Assembly: GCF_012396585.1 (NCBI RefSeq)
Contig: NZ_JAAXPR010000011.1
Coordinates: 1 to 64,000, forward strand
Origin: Streptococcus ovuberis
Lineage (GTDB): Bacteria > Bacillota > Bacilli > Lactobacillales > Streptococcaceae
DNA length: 64,000 nucleotides
Direction: 5' to 3'
This document shows, piece after piece, positions 59,090-64,000 of the stretch (positions within the stretch are counted from its first letter, which is position 1; every line of letters begins with the position of its first letter). The position numbers were made by a program, and so were the translations under genes. The notes beneath the pieces were generated by a model that was not told the DNA's origin, did no database searches, and worked only from the letters and a program-made list of their open reading frames with translations.

Positions 59090-60712
59090 TTGCTTACAGT
59101 TTCAGATGTTTCACTACGCTTTAGCGATCGTAAACTTTTTGATGAAGTTAACATTAGCTTTACACCCGGCAATACCTATGGTTTAATCGGTGCCAATGGT
59201 GCTGGTAAATCTACATTTCTTAAAATTCTAGCAGGCGATATTGAACCGACCACAGGCCACATTGCACTCGGTCCAGACGAACGGCTCTCAGTCCTACGTC
59301 AGAACCACTTTGACTATGAAGATGAACGGGTTATTGATGTGGTTATCATGGGTAATGAAAAGCTCTACGCCATTATGAAGGAAAAAGATGCCATCTACAT
59401 GAAGGAAGACTTTTCTGATGAAGATGGTGTTCGTGCAGCTGAATTAGAAGGCGAATTTGCTGAACTGGGTGGTTGGGAAGCAGAGAGCGAGGCCTCCCAA
59501 TTGCTGCAAAACCTCTATATTCCCGAGGATTTACATTACCAAAATATGAGTGAATTGTCTAATGGAGACAAAGTTAAGGTTCTCCTCGCCAAGGCGCTTT
59601 TTGGCAAGCCCGATGTCCTCTTGCTAGATGAGCCAACCAATGGTCTGGACATCCAGTCCATCAATTGGCTAGAAGACTTTTTGATTGATTTTGAGAACAC
59701 CGTTATCGTCGTATCCCACGACCGCCATTTCCTTAATAAAGTTTGTACCCACATGGCCGATTTGGACTTTGGAAAAATCAAGCTCTATGTTGGTAACTAC
59801 GATTTCTGGAAACAATCTTCTGAGTTAGCAGCACGCTTACAAGCTGACCGAAATGCCAAGGCTGAAGAAAAAATCAAACAACTTCAAGAATTCGTTGCCC
59901 GCTTCTCCGCCAATGCTTCCAAATCAAAACAGGCCACTTCGCGTAAAAAAATGTTGGATAAGATTGAGTTAGAAGAAATTGTTCCTTCTAGCCGTAAATA
60001 CCCCTTCATTAGTTTCAAGGCTGAGCGTGAAATCGGCAATGACCTTTTGACTGTTGAAAATCTTTCTGTCAAAATTGATGGAGAGACCGTCATTGATAAT
60101 ATTAGTTTCATTCTGCGACCAGGTGATAAGACTGCCCTTATCGGACAGAACGACATTCAAACAACGGCTTTAATTAGAGCCTTGGTTGGAGATATTGATT
60201 ACGAAGGAACTGTCAAATGGGGAGTAACCACTTCTCAATCCTATCTTCCAAAAGACAACAGCAAGGACTTTGCTAGTGATGAGTCCATCCTTGACTGGCT
60301 CCGTCAATTTGCCAGCAAAGGAGAAGATGATAATACTTTCCTCCGCGGTTTCTTAGGACGGATGCTCTTTTCTGGCGATGAAGTTAACAAGTCTGTCAAC
60401 GTCTTGTCAGGGGGAGAAAAGGTCCGTGTCATGCTTTCAAAACTGATGTTATTGAAATCCAATGTCCTAATCTTAGATGATCCAACCAACCACTTAGATC
60501 TTGAGTCCATCTCTTCCTTAAACGATGGACTGAAAACCTTTAAAGAATCAATCATCTTTGCCAGTCACGATCATGAATTTATCCAAACCTTAGCCAATCA
60601 CATCATTGTGATTTCTAAGAATGGGGTCATTGATCGCATTGATGAAACCTATGATGAATTTCTTGAAAATAAAGAAGTCCAAGCCAAAGTTCAAGAACTT
60701 TGGAAGTCTTAA
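59090..60712 (+). CDS. ABC-F family ATPase, YbiT type
   Basis: A 540-residue soluble protein with two ABC domains and no membrane domain. First domain: GANGAGKSTFLKIL, NGDKVKVLLAKAL and VLLLDEPTNGLD. The linker is about residues 240-290. The second Walker A is altered (IGQNDIQTTALI lacks the usual GKS), with LSGGEKVRVMLSKLM and NVLILDDPTNHLD intact. ABC-F proteins act on the ribosome; the YbiT group is of uncertain role. The TTG at 59090, seven bases after GAGGAG, gives MLTVSDVSLRF, the family start; the ATG at 59075 overlaps the site. Confidence 0.92.
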   Translation: MLTVSDVSLRFSDRKLFDEVNISFTPGNTYGLIGANGAGKSTFLKILAGDIEPTTGHIALGPDERLSVLRQNHFDYEDERVIDVVIMGNEKLYAIMKEKDAIYMKEDFSDEDGVRAAELEGEFAELGGWEAESEASQLLQNLYIPEDLHYQNMSELSNGDKVKVLLAKALFGKPDVLLLDEPTNGLDIQSINWLEDFLIDFENTVIVVSHDRHFLNKVCTHMADLDFGKIKLYVGNYDFWKQSSELAARLQADRNAKAEEKIKQLQEFVARFSANASKSKQATSRKKMLDKIELEEIVPSSRKYPFISFKAEREIGNDLLTVENLSVKIDGETVIDNISFILRPGDKTALIGQNDIQTTALIRALVGDIDYEGTVKWGVTTSQSYLPKDNSKDFASDESILDWLRQFASKGEDDNTFLRGFLGRMLFSGDEVNKSVNVLSGGEKVRVMLSKLMLLKSNVLILDDPTNHLDLESISSLNDGLKTFKESIIFASHDHEFIQTLANHIIVISKNGVIDRIDETYDEFLENKEVQAKVQELWKS

Positions 60713-60733
60713 CCTTATCAAATTAACTCATTT

Positions 60734-60763
60734 AAAAGCAAGGTATAACAGCTTTGCTTTTTT
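60734..60763 (+). terminator. Terminator of the ABC-F gene
   Basis: AAAAGCAA and TTGCTTTT pair around a 12-base loop, followed by TTT. Confidence 0.65.
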
Positions 60764-60778
60764 ATATTTCATAATTTC

Positions 60779-60787
60779 TGTTACAAT
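60779..60787 (+). promoter_or_regulatory. Extended -10 promoter of the YfhO gene
   Basis: TGTTACAAT ends six bases before the start codon, so the predicted transcript begins at or next to the ATG. No Shine-Dalgarno site is present between. Confidence 0.5.
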
Positions 60788-60793
60788 AAGAAT

Positions 60794-63406
60794 ATGACAA
60801 ATTCAAGAAGACAAGCCAGGCAAAACCTTAAAAGTTACTATCTCCTATCTTTTCTCATTCCACTTCTTATCATAACAACTGTCCTTGCTGTTAAGGGAAT
60901 TTACTTGGGGAGTGAACGAACCATCCTTGCTAGCGATGGATTCCATCAATATGCTATTTTTAATACCACTCTGAGAAATATTTTACATAGAGATGGTCAT
61001 CTATTTTATACCTTTACAAGTGGTTTAGGACTCAATTTTTATGCCCTTTCAAGCTACTATCTGGGAAGTATTTTTTCTCCCTTTGTTTACTTTTTTAGTC
61101 TAAAAACTATGCCTGACGCGATCTATCTCTTTACTGTCCTCAAATTTGGATTAATAGGGCTGTCTTCTTATTATAGTTTACACCATATTTACCATAAAAT
61201 TGACAATAAGTTGACACTTATTTTATCTACTCATTTTGCCTTGATGAGTTTTACAGTCAGTCAATTAGAGATTAATATGTGGCTAGATGTTCTTCTGTGG
61301 GTTCCTCTTATTTTATTAGGTCTCCATAGGCTTATTTTAAAGCAAGGTACTACACTTTATTATGTGTGTCTGACCCTTCTCTTTATTCAAAATTACTATT
61401 TTGGCTATATGACAGCCTTATTCCTTATTTTTTGGTACTTTCTTCAGGTTAGCTGGAATTTTAAAGAAAGAATAAAGACCTTTTTTTCGTTTACAATTGT
61501 GTCAACTTTATCAGGCCTAACCAGTTTGATTATGATTTTACCAGCTTTGTTAGACCTTAGAACTCATGGTGAAAATTTCACGGTAATCAATCAGCTACAA
61601 ACTGAAAATTCTTGGTGGCTCGATATCTTTGCTAAAAGTATGGTTGGTGGCTACGACACAACTAAATTTGGAGCTATCCCAATGATTTATGTTGGCCTTG
61701 TTCCTCTCATAATAGCAGTTAGCTTTTTCTTCATCAAACCAATAAAATGGCAAGTTAAGCTGACCTATCTTGGTCTATTTTTCCTACTAATCTTTAGTTT
61801 CTATATTGAACCGCTTAACTTATTTTGGCAAGGAATGCATGCTCCAAATATGTTTCTCCACCGTTATGCTTGGCTTTTTTCTCTCCTGATTATTTTTACT
61901 GCGGCAGAAGTTTTTTCACAGATAGAAAAACTAAAATTAAGTTCTTTTCTAACAGCCATTCTTCTGGTAAGTATTGGTTTTGGATTAACTTTCTACTTCA
62001 AAAATCATTATCCATTTTTAGAAATCATTCACTATCTCTTGACAGTAGAATTCCTAATTGTTTACGTTATTATTTTTATTTGTTTCATAAAAAAAGTATT
62101 CACAAAGAATATGTTTACAATTAGTTTGCTCTTCTTTACAGTTTTTGAAGTATCCTTAAATTCTTACTATCAGATATCTGGAATAGACTCAGAGTGGCAT
62201 TTTCCTTCTCAAAAAAGTTATCAACAAGACATGGCTGATATTGTCAATTTAGTTGACAGCACTCGAAATGATAACTACCATTTTTTCCGAATGGAAAGAC
62301 AAACGCCTCAAACTGGCAATGACAGTATGAAATATAACTATAATGGGATTTCTCAATTTTCGTCAATCCGAAATAGGGCTTCCAGTCAACTGCTTGATAA
62401 ATTAGGATTTAAATCATCTGGAACTAATCTCAATCTCCGTTATCAGAATAATACTCTTCTTATGGATTCCCTCTTTGCTATAAAATACAATATTAGTCAA
62501 GAAATGCCACTGAAATACGGCTTTGAAAAACAGGATAGTTCTAACCAACTAAACCTTTATAAAAATGTCAACGCTAGTCAACTGGGGTTACTAATTCCTA
62601 AATCCTACCAAGACATTGAATTAACTTCTCTGAGCTTAGATAATCAAACTGACCTCATCAATGCCTTAACTGGGCTTAATTTAACTTACTTTAGCCAGCT
62701 ATCCGTCTTTGACCATCATGGAAATCATTTAAAAGATAAACGTCAAACGCTAACAAAGGCTGATTCTGTTGATCAATCTGTTGGCTTAGCCAAATCTTTC
62801 ACCTTACAAACAGAAGTTGACAGTCAAGTTTACATTTCCTTACCAGATTTAATCCTTTCTAATGATAATCACCAAGAAATACAGATTTCTGTCAATGATC
62901 ATCTTTACCTTTACACACTTGATAATAGCTTTACATTATTTGACTTAGGCTACTTTACAGCTAATCAAACAATCAACGTCACCCTTCACTTTCCCCAACA
63001 ATCTACTGTTTCGTTTGACTATCCTAAGGCTTATGCTTTATCTATAAAAGCTTATGAATCAGCCTTCGAAAAATTAACTGAGCGAATGCCTCAGACAACT
63101 GTAAAGGGAAATCAGGTAAAAACAAACTATGAGGCTAAAGCTGACCAATCATTGCTTTATACGATACCTTACGATAAAGGATGGTCTGCGATTGTCAATG
63201 GTGAAACAATACCGATTGAACCCTTTCAAGATGGTCTGATTCATATAAATGTTCCTGAAGGAAGAGGGGAGGTTATTCTTACCTTTATCCCCCAAGGTTT
63301 CTTGATAGGACTATTATGCTTTTTATGTGGTCTCTTCTTATTCATTATCCATCATTTTTTCTATACTAGAAACAGGGCATATAAAAAATCCTTATCAGTT
63401 AAGTGA
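60794..63406 (+). CDS. YfhO family membrane protein (GT-C-like)
   Basis: An 870-residue polytopic membrane protein with about a dozen helices in the first 460 residues and a large extracellular C-terminal domain (about 470-830) before a last helix. The YfhO N-terminal block GSERTILASDGFHQYAIF, with the acidic residue expected in GT-C catalytic loops, is present. Bacillus YfhO and relatives take part in glycosylating lipoteichoic acid or similar polymers; the substrate here is inferred. The ATG has no ribosome site and lies six bases after a -10 box. Confidence 0.88.
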   Translation: MTNSRRQARQNLKSYYLLSFLIPLLIITTVLAVKGIYLGSERTILASDGFHQYAIFNTTLRNILHRDGHLFYTFTSGLGLNFYALSSYYLGSIFSPFVYFFSLKTMPDAIYLFTVLKFGLIGLSSYYSLHHIYHKIDNKLTLILSTHFALMSFTVSQLEINMWLDVLLWVPLILLGLHRLILKQGTTLYYVCLTLLFIQNYYFGYMTALFLIFWYFLQVSWNFKERIKTFFSFTIVSTLSGLTSLIMILPALLDLRTHGENFTVINQLQTENSWWLDIFAKSMVGGYDTTKFGAIPMIYVGLVPLIIAVSFFFIKPIKWQVKLTYLGLFFLLIFSFYIEPLNLFWQGMHAPNMFLHRYAWLFSLLIIFTAAEVFSQIEKLKLSSFLTAILLVSIGFGLTFYFKNHYPFLEIIHYLLTVEFLIVYVIIFICFIKKVFTKNMFTISLLFFTVFEVSLNSYYQISGIDSEWHFPSQKSYQQDMADIVNLVDSTRNDNYHFFRMERQTPQTGNDSMKYNYNGISQFSSIRNRASSQLLDKLGFKSSGTNLNLRYQNNTLLMDSLFAIKYNISQEMPLKYGFEKQDSSNQLNLYKNVNASQLGLLIPKSYQDIELTSLSLDNQTDLINALTGLNLTYFSQLSVFDHHGNHLKDKRQTLTKADSVDQSVGLAKSFTLQTEVDSQVYISLPDLILSNDNHQEIQISVNDHLYLYTLDNSFTLFDLGYFTANQTINVTLHFPQQSTVSFDYPKAYALSIKAYESAFEKLTERMPQTTVKGNQVKTNYEAKADQSLLYTIPYDKGWSAIVNGETIPIEPFQDGLIHINVPEGRGEVILTFIPQGFLIGLLCFLCGLFLFIIHHFFYTRNRAYKKSLSVK

Positions 63407-63412
63407 TAAGGA
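63389..63412 (+). terminator. Terminator of the YfhO gene
   Basis: TCCTTATCA and TGATAAGGA pair around six bases, followed by CTTTTCTTATTTT. The stem overlaps the stop codon. Confidence 0.8.
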
Positions 63413-63437
63413 CTTTTCTTATTTTAAAAAAAGAAAA

Positions 63438-63455
63438 ACGTTGATTTCTCAACGT
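63438..63455 (-). terminator. Terminator of the tRNA-Glu-tRNA-Asn unit
   Basis: ACGTTGA and TCAACGT pair around four bases, with TTTTCTTTTTTT following on the minus strand. Confidence 0.8.
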
Positions 63456-63472
63456 ATCAATTACTTCCAGAA

Positions 63473-63546
63473 CTCCGCCAGTAGGACTCGAACCTACGAC
63501 ATCATGATTAACAGTCATGCGCTACTACCAACTGAGCTATGGCGGA
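63473..63546 (-). tRNA. tRNA-Asn (GTT)
   Basis: A 74-base cloverleaf: acceptor TCCGCCA with TGGCGGA, anticodon loop CTGTTAA giving GTT, T loop TTCGAGT. No CCA is encoded. Second in the minus-strand unit. Confidence 0.96.
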
Positions 63547-63554
63547 AAAAAATA

Positions 63555-63626
63555 TAGTCCGTACGGGATTCGAACCCGTGTTACCGCCGTGAAAGGGCGG
63601 TGTCTTAACCCCTTGACCAACGGACC
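63555..63626 (-). tRNA. tRNA-Glu (TTC)
   Basis: A 72-base cloverleaf: acceptor GGTCCGT with ACGGACT, anticodon stem CCGCC/GGCGG, loop CTTTCAC giving TTC. First in the minus-strand unit. Confidence 0.96.
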
Positions 63627-63653
63627 ATAATATCTCTCAAGAAGACAAGATTT

Positions 63654-63682
63654 ATTATATCCTAAATTATACTCACTGTCAA
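63654..63682 (-). promoter_or_regulatory. Promoter of tRNA-Glu-tRNA-Asn
   Basis: A perfect consensus: TTGACA (63677-63682), 17 bases, TATAAT (63654-63659) on the minus strand. Confidence 0.85.
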
Positions 63683-63720
63683 CACTTTTTGATTAATTTT
63701 TATTTATTTTCTCTCTTATC

Positions 63721-63750
63721 TTGACAGTTGCGTCTCTTTTTTGTTAAACT
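63721..63750 (+). promoter_or_regulatory. Promoter of tRNA-Arg
   Basis: TTGACA (63721-63726), 18 bases, TAAACT (63745-63750) with a TGT extension, 14 bases before the tRNA. Confidence 0.65.
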
Positions 63751-63763
63751 TATATAGTTAGCA

Positions 63764-63837
63764 GGTCTCATAGCTCAGCTGGATAGAGCATTCGCCTTCT
63801 AAGCGAACGGTCGCAGGTTCGAATCCTGCTGGGATCA
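63764..63837 (+). tRNA. tRNA-Arg (TCT)
   Basis: A 74-base cloverleaf: acceptor GGTCTCA with TGGGATC, anticodon loop CTTCTAA giving TCT, T arm GCAGG/CCTGC. No CCA is encoded. Confidence 0.96.
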
Positions 63838-63841
63838 AATG

Positions 63842-63878
63842 AAAACATACCACTTAAAAAGGTGGTATGTTTTTTTTA
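63842..63878 (+). terminator. Terminator of tRNA-Arg
   Basis: AAAACATACCAC and GTGGTATGTTTT form a 12-pair stem with an eight-base loop, followed by TTTT. Confidence 0.9.
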
Positions 63879-63902
63879 CATTATCATTATCATTATCATT
63901 TA
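63879..63902. repeat. Short ATTATC tandem repeat
   Basis: Three and a half copies of the hexamer ATTATC follow the tRNA-Arg terminator. The remaining 100 bases of the window show nothing recognisable. Confidence 0.7.
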
Positions 63903-64000
63903 ACGTCTTCACAATAAAGCCAGTAACTCACAAGACCTACTGGAAACAGTAGAAAAATAAGACTATGTTCCTCTAAGTAAGCCGTTACTAAGCTTGACAA

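Overview
The window is an ordinary chromosomal stretch of a low-GC Gram-positive coccus, almost certainly a Streptococcus. The support is a mevalonate operon (mvaK1-mvaD-mvaK2-fni), rpoY-rnjA, veg-dnaB-rplI-gdpP-mnmG, two-subunit L-serine dehydratase, ecfA1-ecfA2-ecfT, and yaaA-recF-guaB-trpS followed by tRNA genes. In streptococci this last block usually lies just before oriC, so the right end is probably close to the origin. Species is not assigned. No phage, CRISPR array or intact insertion sequence was seen.

Layout. 0-4 kb: M15 D-Ala-type carboxypeptidase, histidine phosphatase, PFL/ACT pair. 4-9.3 kb: nucleoside salvage operon (udp-nupC-deoC-deoB) on the minus strand facing a divergent GntR/UTRA regulator, with a promoter that carries both an inverted-repeat operator and a cre-like site. 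9.4-13.6 kb: mevalonate pathway. 14-15 kb: AzlCD amino-acid exporter. 15.8-22.1 kb: the t6A genes tsaD and rimI-tsaB, separated by a TetR-regulated flavin-oxidoreductase module whose last gene has a nonsense codon. 22-28 kb: small membrane protein, rpoY-rnjA, ndk, a frameshifted lipoprotein, rarA, 6S RNA and tRNA-Lys. 28.6-36.2 kb: veg, dnaB, rplI, gdpP, mnmG and three Nudix genes. 36.7-41.7 kb: a six-gene envelope cluster (beta-helix-type lipoprotein, VTC domain, DUF4956, phosphodiester glycosidase, small membrane protein, GT2-GtrA). 41.9-46.8 kb: mnmA, a decayed gene, sdaAB-sdaAA, phosphatases. 46.8-63.4 kb: LysM protein with a WalR box, ECF module, pgsA, RodZ-like, YfmF/YfmH, yaaA-recF, guaB, trpS with T-box, ABC-F, YfhO. 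End: tRNA-Glu/Asn on the minus strand and tRNA-Arg on the plus strand.

The most interesting locus is the 36.7-41.7 kb cluster. It is transcribed as one unit from a promoter preceded by four 11-bp direct repeats of the kind bound by OmpR/CiaR-type response regulators. It pairs a VTC (polyphosphate-polymerase-like) domain with DUF4956 and surface and glycan proteins, and no function is established for it. Its VTC gene is frameshifted in this assembly.

A second theme is gene decay. The window holds a partial second fni copy behind deoB, a glycosyltransferase tail before rarA, a membrane-protein tail after azlD, a multiply frameshifted gene near 43.5 kb, and three genes with single inactivating lesions. 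All assignments rest on reading the sequence and on family knowledge; no database search was possible.
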